From the NCBI GenBank assembly GCA_964461635.1, contig CAYWVC010000068.1, positions 1 to 5,471 of the forward strand: a stretch of DNA of 5,471 nucleotides, given 5' to 3'. The notes beneath the pieces were generated by a model. The model saw only the letters and a list, made by a program, of their open reading frames with translations. It had not been told where the DNA came from and did no database searches. Positions 1 to 5,471 of the stretch are shown here, piece by piece. This DNA comes from RGIG3994 sp964461635. Its GTDB lineage: Bacteria; Bacillota; Clostridia; Oscillospirales; CAG-272. Within the stretch, counting starts at the first letter, position 1; each line of letters begins with the position of its first letter. Made by a program: the position numbers and the translations under genes.

Positions 1-1246
1 GGCCAAGTTCGTCCACGGTGTAAATGGGCGTTTCCCCATCGCAGTAGCTCAGCTCCTGACTGGCGTGCATGGTGTTTCCGCTGTAGACCACGAAAGCATC
101 ATACTCCGGCAATTGGGCCACATAGGCCTTGCTGATCTCCTCCTCGCCCAAAGTCAGCGCACCGGAAGCAGTCATCATACCGTTGCTCATACCGCCCACC
201 AGGCATACCGTCAGCAGAGAGGCCACCAACGCCTGGCTGTTTACCCGGCTGAGCGCCAAAGCGAAGAAGAACACCAGCAGCGGTACAGAAGGCAGAATAT
301 AGCGGATCACGAACACCGGCCGCACCAGGATCGATGCCAGCAGTCCCACAGCCAGAGTGCCCACCGGCACCGCCAGCGCAGAAAGCCCCAGCCAGCGGTT
401 TTCTCTGTCTGTGCGTACCAGGATCACCAAAGCAGCAACATAAGCCAGTGCGAAAAACAGGGGGAATGTCCCCAGACCATTGGCAGAGAACAGGGTCAGG
501 GCATATCCCACCACCGTTTGCAGGGAAATGGGCTCGATCCAATATTCGTTGTTGACTTTATAGGCCAGCTGCCCCAGGAAGCTGCCCAGCCAGGGCAGGA
601 ACAGAACAATGGTTGCCAGAGAAGCCAGGCACCACCCCTTCCACAGCTGCCGCTTTTTCAGCAGCAATGCCAGAAGCAGCAGGCCGTAGAGAATCCCCGC
701 AGACACCAATGCGAAATAATGGGTGTAGGCTGCACAGGTGCCGAAGATTGCAAACAGTGCCCAGCATTTGGGGGTATTTTCCCGGTAAGCACGGTAAGCA
801 AATACGCCGCACAGGAACACGAACAGCTGCGCCAGGCCATACATCCGCACTTCTGCGGCAGAGGACATGGCATAAGGGAACAGCAGATAGGTGACCATGA
901 AGAAAGCCGCAGTCCGGTCACCAAAGAGTTTCCGCAGCTGCCAGCCGCCCAGGGCAAGGGTCAAGACCATAGGCGCAGCGGAGAGCATCCGGCACACAGC
1001 CAGGTTATAGCCAAAGGGGGCGGCAAACAGTTTCAGCAGGAAGTAATACAGGGGCGGGTGGACATCGGCAGCGGTGATCTGCCAGATTTCGCCAAAGCTG
1101 TGACGGATCAGCGCAAAGGTATAGGCTTCATCTGCCCAAACCTGGCGGTCCAGGGAGAACACCGCATACATCCCCACTGCCAGAAGGATCAGCAGGATAT
1201 AAATGCGTTTCCAGTATTTTTCCAACCAGGTATCAAACGGCTTCAT
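1..1246 (-). CDS. GT39/PMT_2-like polytopic membrane glycosyltransferase (3' end outside window)
   Basis: This reading frame stays open for 415 codons from ATG 1246 to the left edge, so the C-terminus is missing. It looks like a GT-C glycosyltransferase that moves a sugar from a polyprenyl-phosphate carrier to an acceptor on the outer face of the membrane. Visible support: a first membrane helix at about residues 15-32; the acidic loop pair D39-E40 in WADEAYT, expected to be catalytic in this fold; D61-x-HPPLYY (61-68), a hallmark of the PMT_2/GT39 group; ExRMYG (132-137); YTHYF (174-178); and a late RYILPSVPLL segment (315-324). Many further hydrophobic helices follow up to about residue 356, and then a more polar, probably extracytoplasmic region begins. 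The start has an AAGGAG Shine-Dalgarno 6 nt upstream and overlaps the preceding glycosyltransferase gene by 14 nt, which implies translational coupling. The acceptor (protein, teichoic acid or other glycan) and the sugar cannot be read from the sequence. The family assignment is fairly sure; the substrate is not. Confidence 0.92.
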   Translation of the reverse strand, partial: MKPFDTWLEKYWKRIYILLILLAVGMYAVFSLDRQVWADEAYTFALIRHSFGEIWQITAADVHPPLYYFLLKLFAAPFGYNLAVCRMLSAAPMVLTLALGGWQLRKLFGDRTAAFFMVTYLLFPYAMSSAAEVRMYGLAQLFVFLCGVFAYRAYRENTPKCWALFAIFGTCAAYTHYFALVSAGILYGLLLLALLLKKRQLWKGWCLASLATIVLFLPWLGSFLGQLAYKVNNEYWIEPISLQTVVGYALTLFSANGLGTFPLFFALAYVAALVILVRTDRENRWLGLSALAVPVGTLAVGLLASILVRPVFVIRYILPSVPLLVFFFALALSRVNSQALVASLLTVCLVGGMSNGMMTASGALTLGEEEISKAYVAQLPEYDAFVVYSGNTMHASQELSYCDGETPIYTVDELG

Positions 1247-2192
1247 GAAGGTCTCCTTTTTCAATGTTGGATTCGGCAACGAGGAACAGAGGGCGGTTTT
1301 TCACTTCCAGATAGGCTTTCGCCATATACTGGCCGAAAACCCCCAGGAAGAACAACTGGATACCACCCAAAAAGGTGATGATACAAACCGTGGAGGCCCA
1401 TCCGGTCACCGGGTCACCAAAGGCCAGCTTGCGCACGAAGAAAAACACCGTCGCCGCCAGAGAGATACAGCAAAACAGCAATCCCACAAAGGAGGCCAAC
1501 ACCAGCGGCGTGGTGGTAAAGGCTACCAGGCCCTCGATGCTGTACTTGAACAGTTTCCAGAAAGACCACTTGGTCTCCCCTGCTACCCGCTCCACATTTT
1601 CAAAGGCGATCCATTTGGTCTTGAATCCCACCCAGCCGAACAGGCCCTTGGAAAACCGGTTGCGTTCCTTCAACGCCAGTAACCCATTCAGGAATTTCCG
1701 GTTCATCAGCCGGAAGTCCCGGGCCCCGTCCACAATGTCCACGTCGGACATTCGGTTGATGATCTTATAGAACATCCGGGCAAAGAAGGAGCGGATCGGG
1801 GGTTCGCCCTTCCGGGTCACCCGGCGGGTGGCTGCGGAATCATAGCCTTCCTCACGTACGGCCTTCAGCAGCTCCGGCAGCAGTGCCGGCGGATCCTGGA
1901 GATCCGCATCCATCACCGCCACATAGTCCCCCTTGGCATGGGTAAACCCGGCATACATGGCGGCTTCTTTTCCGAAATTCCGGGAAAAGGACAGGTACTT
2001 CACCCGTTCGTCCTGGGCAGCCAGCTGCCGCAGCAGTTCCAGCGTACCATCCCGGGAGCCGTCGTTGACGAAGAGGAATTCCACGTCCACATCGGTCATA
2101 GTATCCACCACAGCCACCGTTTCCTTCCAGAAACTGGGCAGGGCCTGCTCTTCATTGTAGCAGGGCACGATCAAAGAGATCCGCTCACGCAT
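1233..2192 (-). CDS. GtrB/CsbB/DPM1-like family 2 glycosyltransferase (polyprenyl-phosphate sugar synthase)
   Basis: A complete 319-residue protein, the usual length for the GtrB/CsbB group. It should transfer a sugar from a nucleotide-sugar to undecaprenyl phosphate on the cytoplasmic face. The GT-A catalytic domain shows VPCYNEE (9-15), VNDGSRDGT (42-50), SRNFGKEAA (70-78) and the metal/donor motif DADLQDP (95-101). It is followed by ARDFRLM (157-163) and RFSKGLFGWVG (179-189), both typical of this subgroup. Two C-terminal membrane helices lie at about 226-254 and 265-290, then the family tail GQYMAKAYLEVKNRP (287-301). ATG 2192 is preferred because AAGGAGG ends 6 nt before it. An in-frame ATG at 2222 would read through that site and add an arginine/lysine-rich stretch without homologous look. 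The stop overlaps the next gene, a GT39-like transferase that is its natural partner. A separate GtrA-type flippase is not seen here and may lie beyond the left edge. The sugar specificity is unknown. Confidence 0.96.
   Translation of the reverse strand: MRERISLIVPCYNEEQALPSFWKETVAVVDTMTDVDVEFLFVNDGSRDGTLELLRQLAAQDERVKYLSFSRNFGKEAAMYAGFTHAKGDYVAVMDADLQDPPALLPELLKAVREEGYDSAATRRVTRKGEPPIRSFFARMFYKIINRMSDVDIVDGARDFRLMNRKFLNGLLALKERNRFSKGLFGWVGFKTKWIAFENVERVAGETKWSFWKLFKYSIEGLVAFTTTPLVLASFVGLLFCCISLAATVFFFVRKLAFGDPVTGWASTVCIITFLGGIQLFFLGVFGQYMAKAYLEVKNRPLFLVAESNIEKGDLHEAV
1253..1258 (-). promoter_or_regulatory. Ribosome binding site of the GT39-like gene, inside the upstream coding region
   Basis: AAGGAG lies 6 nt before ATG 1246, within the last codons of the preceding glycosyltransferase gene. 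It fixes the start of the left-edge gene and, with the 14-nt overlap, supports coupled translation of the two enzymes. Confidence 0.8.
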
Positions 2193-2198
2193 ATATGT

Positions 2199-2205
2199 CC
2201 TCCTT
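2199..2205 (-). promoter_or_regulatory. Strong ribosome binding site of the family 2 glycosyltransferase
   Basis: AAGGAGG matches the anti-Shine-Dalgarno almost completely and lies 6 nt before ATG 2192. It decides that start over the in-frame ATG at 2222. It is the strongest ribosome binding site in the operon, so the transferase may be translated better than the LRR gene at the 5' end, whose site is weak. Confidence 0.85.
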
Positions 2206-2226
2206 CTCTTTTTGGGCGACATTGGG

Positions 2227-3771
2227 TCAATTCATGTAATACATGCCCAGATAATCCCGCATGTCATAATAGTTTTGCAGATTCCGCCACCCTTGTCCGG
2301 CAGGGGCCTGATCCGTCAGTTGCAGATGGGTATTAGGCAGTGCCTCGATGAGCTGCTGGCGAACGGAGTAAGAACGGCCAGGTGCCCACAGATTTTTCAG
2401 CCAGGTCATGCTAAGAATGGGGGTGATGTCACAGAACGTCTCGTTCAGATTCAGGTCTTCCAGATTCTTCAGCTGGGCAATGGGGGTATAATCCCGGATG
2501 GTGCTCCAGTCCACTTCCAGATAGATCAGCTCCTGGCAATTGACAATGGGGTCAACATGCTGCACTTCCGTATGGGCGATGATCAGGTATTTCAGGTGAG
2601 GCATGTAGGCCACAAAGTCAATGTTATGGATCTTGTGGTGGCCCAGGTCGATGCATACCATGTCCTCGCAGTACATCAGATCATGGGAGTAGGCATCCAG
2701 GAAGTAATATTCGCCCTGCTTGATGGGCATGAAATAGGTCTCGTCAGTGCGGACTTTGCACTTTTTGCCCAGATATACCGTCCAAACCACCTTATAATTG
2801 TCCCGCTTGCGCTCCCGGAAGGCGGCCATGGTCTCGCTGTCAATGCCGCAGTCGCTCATGATCAGCTTTTCCAGGTTGGGCAGGCAGGCCACGGCAGCTT
2901 CCACTTCTTCGCAGCTGGAAACCGTGTTCCCGGAAATATCCAGTTCGGTGGTCTCATCCGTGACGGTCTGGCCATAAAGTTCCACCTGCCAGTGAAGCTC
3001 CACCTGGGGGTAAGCTTCTCGCAGTGCCACCAATTCCGCTCCATCGGCCTTCGGATTCACCAGAGTCATGGTCTGCAACTGAGGTAGTGCGGCCATCCCC
3101 TGGGACACCTGCTCATAAGTCATGTCCGACAGCTGGATGGACTGGGTGTCCCAATCCCAGGACTTTCCGCCCAGATCAACGGTATAGCTCAGGTTCCACT
3201 GGGGATACTCGGCCTGCAACTGCTGCAAATAGGCATAGTCTTCGCAACCGGAGACGGTGAGCTTTTGCAGTTTGGGAAGATATTTCAGCAGTGCGCCTTC
3301 CTCGTATGTCAGGCCCTGAAGGTTCAGCGTTTCCGTGTCCTGGTCGCAGAGCACGCCGGAAATCGTCATTTGGTAGCGCACCTTCGCCCCGGGATGCCGG
3401 TTTTGCAGTTCCAGAAGCAGGTCATATTCCGTGCATCCGGTGGCATCCACATCCTGCAATCCTGTGACATAGTCCAGCGCAGCCAGATCCGATGCCGTCA
3501 GCCGGGTCAAGGTCAGGGACTGGGTATTGCTTTCCAGTTTCCCACCTTGGAAAGGCACGCTCCAGAGGATGTAGCACTCCGGCATTTTTTCGGTCAGTGC
3601 TTCATACGCTTCCACCGTCAACTCCCGGTCCCGCAGATCCAGCGCCCGGGCGTTCTTGGGGTAGAAACTGCCGCCGGCATACACCAGGGTCAATGCCCCC
3701 ACTGCTACCACAGCCACCAGCAGCAATGCGATCACACCGATCAACAAGATCGTCCATTTTTTCGTATTCAT
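2227..3771 (-). CDS. Membrane-anchored leucine-rich-repeat surface protein, second paralogue
   Basis: A 514-residue protein of unknown function, clearly paralogous to the gene just upstream. It has a short basic N-terminus and one hydrophobic segment (about 6-31) that should act as a signal anchor, or as a signal peptide if cleaved after VYA. The rest should be extracytoplasmic. Four tandem modules of 63-69 residues follow, marked by W70, Y133, Y196, W261 and a final W330. The fourth contains TTELDISG (274-281) and LIMSDCGIDSETM (303-315). A linker with RTDETYF (341-347) leads to internalin-like LRRs at about 369-390, 391-412, 413-434 and 435-455. The end carries GWRNLQNYYDMRD (494-506). There is no LPXTG-type sorting signal and no enzyme motif. 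ATG 3771 has AAAGGA 9 nt upstream; an in-frame TTG at 3792 is rejected because that extension would consist of the ribosome binding region. It lies 22 nt after the first paralogue and 34 nt before the glycosyltransferase, so they are probably co-transcribed. The LRR call is sure; the role (binding, sensing or glycan acceptor) is open. Confidence 0.93.
   Translation of the reverse strand: MNTKKWTILLIGVIALLLVAVVAVGALTLVYAGGSFYPKNARALDLRDRELTVEAYEALTEKMPECYILWSVPFQGGKLESNTQSLTLTRLTASDLAALDYVTGLQDVDATGCTEYDLLLELQNRHPGAKVRYQMTISGVLCDQDTETLNLQGLTYEEGALLKYLPKLQKLTVSGCEDYAYLQQLQAEYPQWNLSYTVDLGGKSWDWDTQSIQLSDMTYEQVSQGMAALPQLQTMTLVNPKADGAELVALREAYPQVELHWQVELYGQTVTDETTELDISGNTVSSCEEVEAAVACLPNLEKLIMSDCGIDSETMAAFRERKRDNYKVVWTVYLGKKCKVRTDETYFMPIKQGEYYFLDAYSHDLMYCEDMVCIDLGHHKIHNIDFVAYMPHLKYLIIAHTEVQHVDPIVNCQELIYLEVDWSTIRDYTPIAQLKNLEDLNLNETFCDITPILSMTWLKNLWAPGRSYSVRQQLIEALPNTHLQLTDQAPAGQGWRNLQNYYDMRDYLGMYYMN
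2255..2280. repeat. Direct repeat copy A (3' end of second LRR gene)
   Basis: This 26-nt stretch matches 3822-3847 at 24 of 26 positions by eye. It encodes the LQNYYDMRD part of the shared C-terminal tail, and both differences are synonymous. It reflects the tandem gene duplication and not a mobile repeat. Confidence 0.75.
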
Positions 3772-3780
3772 TCTCCTACG

Positions 3781-3786
3781 TCCTTT
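3781..3786 (-). promoter_or_regulatory. Ribosome binding site of the second LRR gene
   Basis: AAAGGA sits 9 nt before ATG 3771, in the 22-nt gap after the first LRR gene. A second AGGAG lies only 1 nt from the ATG and is too close to be used for this start. Confidence 0.65.
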
Positions 3787-3793
3787 CGGCAAG

Positions 3794-5362
3794 TCATGTT
3801 AAATAGAACACTTCCATAATGTCCCGCATATCGTAATAGTTTTGCAGCTGACGCCATCCGTTGTCCACGTTGGGAGAATCCAGATGGAATTTCATTTCTG
3901 TGTTGGGCAGGGCTTCTTCCAAAATCGCCCGGGCATTGGAAGCGGGGTTGCCCACCGTGCCATCCACGCCACTCCACCACACATGCTTCAGCCAGGTCAT
4001 CTGGGCAATGATGTTGGGATCCCCAAAGGTTTTTCCCAGATTCAGATCTTCCAGGGCCGTACATTCCAGCAGCGGGGTATAGTCGCTGATGGCCGTCGTG
4101 AAGATCTCCAGGAACACCAGATTCTTGCAGGTAGCCAGGGGCGAAATGTCGGTAATAGCCGTCTCGATGATGATCAGGTACTTCAGATTCGGCATGAACC
4201 GCACCCATTCGCAGTTGGTCACCTCACCCATATGTCCCATATCAATGGCAACAATGTCCGTACAATAGCGCAGGGGGTAAATATCCGCATCGTTGACCAC
4301 CATAGAGCGGTAGCATTTAAAGGGGTAAAAATAGGTGGTATCCGTGCGGATGTAAACGTCTTTGATCTTTACGCTCCAAACGAAGCGAATGTCTTCGTAT
4401 TTCCGGTTCAGCCCGTCCATGGTCTCGTCATCCAAACCGCAGTGAGACATGATGACCCGCTCCAATTTGGGAAAGCAGGGCAAAAGCGCTTCCACTTCTT
4501 CGCTGGTTTCAAAGGGGGTACCGCTGATGTCCAGTTCCGTCAGGTCAGACAGGAAGCGGTTTTTCCCAATGGGCACCTCCCAAAGGAAGAAGACTTCCGG
4601 AAATTCCCGGCACAGGGCAAACATGGTCTCATCGAAAAAGCCACATTGCCGCAGATCTGCATATTCCAGCTGGGGCAATTTGTCCAGTATCTCAAAAATG
4701 TCCGCATCCGGGCAGGGCGTACCGCTGTAGATCAGTTCCCGGGTATCTTCTTCCAGAACCATTTCCCCCAGCGTCACTGTCCAGTGAAATGCGACCTGGG
4801 GAAATTCCCGGGTCAGATCCAGCAGCACCTTGCCTTCCGGAAGGCTTCCGGAAAAATACATATTTTCCACATTGGGAAGCAGCCCCAACAACTGCTCCAC
4901 CGTCTGCCGGGAAGGGTTTTCCACAGAAATGGTCTGATCGGTGCTGCGCCAGTTCTGGTTTTCCAGAGAGACACCGTAGGTCACCTTGCATCCGGGATTT
5001 TCCCGGGCATAGGTCAGCAGCCCGGCATAGTCGGCAGGCGCCTGCACATCCAGGGCTTCCAGCTGAGAAAACAGCGGCAACAGCGCTGTATCTTCTTCCT
5101 GCAAAGTCTCAAGTTCCAATTTTTTTACATTGGAAGGAACCGTTCCTTCCTGAAAGGGCACAGACCAGAGGATCTCACAATCCGGCATTGCCTGCCGGAT
5201 TTCCTCAAATTGGCTGTAGCTGAGAGGCCGATCTGTAAGATCCAGCATTTGCGCATTTCTGGGCAGCACCTGGCCCCCAACCACCTGAAACAGCAGGCAA
5301 AAGCCCCCTGCAACTGCCAACAAAAACCCGGCGATCAGCCAGAGGCAGGTTTTTTTCTTCAT
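3794..5362 (-). CDS. Membrane-anchored leucine-rich-repeat surface protein, first paralogue
   Basis: A 522-residue protein of unknown function and the first gene of the operon. After MKKK comes a hydrophobic segment (about 6-28) that should anchor it in the membrane with the remainder outside. C22 follows GGF, which is not a convincing lipobox. Four modules of 63-68 residues are marked by W66, Y129, W194, W261 and a closing W329. The fourth shows LTELDISG (274-281) and VIMSHCGLDDETM (303-315). A linker with RTDTTYF (339-345) and a D-M-G-H segment precedes LRRs at about 368-390, 391-412 (with the internalin-like TAITDISPLATC), 413-434 and 435-455. The tail is GWRQLQNYYDMRD (502-514). No wall-sorting signal or catalytic motif is seen. 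ATG 5362 is chosen because the hydrophobic signal begins right after it and the promoter leaves a normal leader of about 60 nt. Its Shine-Dalgarno is weak (GGA, 9 nt away). An in-frame GTG at 5410 would add 16 polar residues, has no ribosome binding site and would lie only about 13 nt from the predicted transcript start. Confidence 0.92.
   Translation of the reverse strand: MKKKTCLWLIAGFLLAVAGGFCLLFQVVGGQVLPRNAQMLDLTDRPLSYSQFEEIRQAMPDCEILWSVPFQEGTVPSNVKKLELETLQEEDTALLPLFSQLEALDVQAPADYAGLLTYARENPGCKVTYGVSLENQNWRSTDQTISVENPSRQTVEQLLGLLPNVENMYFSGSLPEGKVLLDLTREFPQVAFHWTVTLGEMVLEEDTRELIYSGTPCPDADIFEILDKLPQLEYADLRQCGFFDETMFALCREFPEVFFLWEVPIGKNRFLSDLTELDISGTPFETSEEVEALLPCFPKLERVIMSHCGLDDETMDGLNRKYEDIRFVWSVKIKDVYIRTDTTYFYPFKCYRSMVVNDADIYPLRYCTDIVAIDMGHMGEVTNCEWVRFMPNLKYLIIIETAITDISPLATCKNLVFLEIFTTAISDYTPLLECTALEDLNLGKTFGDPNIIAQMTWLKHVWWSGVDGTVGNPASNARAILEEALPNTEMKFHLDSPNVDNGWRQLQNYYDMRDIMEVFYLT
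3822..3847. repeat. Direct repeat copy B (3' end of first LRR gene)
   Basis: Counterpart of the copy at 2255-2280, in the same place of the paralogous gene. The two copies are about 1.57 kb apart, one gene length, which makes recombination that deletes or fuses one paralogue conceivable, although the identity is short. Confidence 0.75.
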
Positions 5363-5380
5363 ATCGTCACATCCGTTAAG

Positions 5381-5406
5381 AGCGGGGTTGTCCGAAAATA
5401 CCCGCT
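5381..5406 (-). promoter_or_regulatory. Stem-loop in the operon leader
   Basis: In the predicted leader RNA, AGCGGG (5406-5401) can pair perfectly with CCCGCT (5386-5381) across a 14-nt loop. The stem ends a few bases before the weak ribosome binding site of the first gene. There is no following U-run, so it is not an intrinsic terminator. It could protect the 5' end or tune initiation; it could also be incidental. It does not resemble a riboswitch class I know. Confidence 0.4.
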
Positions 5407-5429
5407 TCACTCCATAAAATTCACACTCT

Positions 5430-5457
5430 ATTGTACCATAATATTCCGGGATGTCAA
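5430..5457 (-). promoter_or_regulatory. Sigma-A type promoter with extended -10, driving the operon
   Basis: On the minus strand a perfect -35 box TTGACA (5457-5452) is followed by a 16-nt spacer and the -10 box TACAAT (5435-5430), one base from TATAAT. The -10 is preceded by TGG, giving the extended -10 motif TGGTACAAT. Transcription should begin near 5423, leaving a leader of about 60 nt before ATG 5362. It is the only promoter I can support, and the tight gene spacing suggests it serves all four genes. Confidence 0.85.
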
Positions 5458-5462
5458 GGAAT
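5443..5462. promoter_or_regulatory. Possible operator: short dyad around the -35 box
   Basis: ATTCC (5443-5447) and GGAAT (5458-5462) form an inverted repeat with a 10-nt spacer that contains the -35 box. A dimeric regulator bound here would block the promoter. The arms are only 5 bp, so chance is a real possibility and no regulator gene is in the window. Confidence 0.25.
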
Positions 5463-5471
5463 GTAGGCCAG

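Noticed and set aside
99..957. Minus-strand frames at 99-542, 558-812 and 658-957
   Set aside because: They are in other frames within the GT39-like gene and lack family motifs; the real frame has no stop in the window and continues past the left edge.
65..1378. Long plus-strand open frame of 437 codons, rich in Q, H and R
   Set aside because: It lies antisense to the GT39-like gene. Its composition is what the complement of a Leu/Ala/Phe-rich membrane protein gives, it shows no domain, and the minus-strand frame has clear family motifs, a good ribosome binding site and coupling to its neighbour.
2212..3087. Plus-strand open frame of 291 codons, with 3265-3819 as a similar one
   Set aside because: Both are antisense to the second LRR gene, whose frame shows repeats, a signal anchor and paralogy with its neighbour. 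The antisense frames show no recognisable domain.
3772..3793. Possible terminator or promoter between the two LRR genes
   Set aside because: The 22-nt gap holds only a ribosome binding site; there is no hairpin with a T-run and no room for promoter boxes.
5295..5300. Possible lipoprotein signal (C22) in the first LRR protein
   Set aside because: The residues before the cysteine (A-G-G-F) do not fit the L-[AS]-[GA]-C lipobox, and the paralogue has no cysteine at this point.
5363..5410. GTG start at 5410 for the first LRR gene
   Set aside because: It would put 16 polar residues before a clear MKKK-plus-hydrophobic signal, has no ribosome binding site, and lies only about 13 nt from the predicted transcription start.

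Overview
The window looks like part of a chromosome from a Gram-positive, fairly GC-rich anaerobic gut-type Clostridia, most likely an Oscillospiraceae/Ruminococcaceae relative. This is an inference. It rests on strong AGGAGG-type ribosome binding sites, a consensus sigma-A promoter, CTG/GAA-rich codon use, and the style of the surface proteins with internalin-like leucine-rich repeats (LRRs). No RNA gene, mobile element, CRISPR array or phage gene is visible.

All four genes lie on the minus strand and read from right to left as one compact operon. A very good extended -10 promoter (5457-5430) sits at the right edge. It is followed by a leader of about 60 nt with a small hairpin. Next come two tandem paralogous membrane-anchored LRR proteins (5362-3794 and 3771-2227, 22 nt apart). 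After a 34-nt gap with a perfect Shine-Dalgarno comes a GtrB/CsbB/DPM1-like family 2 glycosyltransferase (2192-1233). Its 3' end overlaps by 14 nt the start of a polytopic GT-C/GT39-type (PMT_2-like) membrane glycosyltransferase. That last gene (1246 to 1) stays open through the left edge and is therefore partial.

The two glycosyltransferases form a recognisable pair. The first would load a sugar onto undecaprenyl phosphate at the inner face of the membrane. After flipping, the second would use that lipid-linked sugar to decorate an acceptor on the outer face, as in three-component systems such as CsbB/YfhO in Bacillus. The two LRR proteins would sit on the same outer face, held by an N-terminal membrane segment. 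Possible roles are acceptor, adaptor or sensor in the glycosylation, or simply surface proteins expressed with it; the sequence does not decide.

The most unusual content is the LRR pair. Each has a signal anchor, then four tandem modules of about 63-69 residues marked by a ladder of aromatic residues (W/Y-x-V), then a conserved linker, then about four 22-residue internalin-like LRRs, and a shared C-terminal tail ending in a W-x-x-L-Q-N-Y-Y-D-M-R-D motif. There is no cell-wall sorting signal. I do not recognise a named, characterised family with this full architecture. No gene-free stretch exceeds 100 bases.
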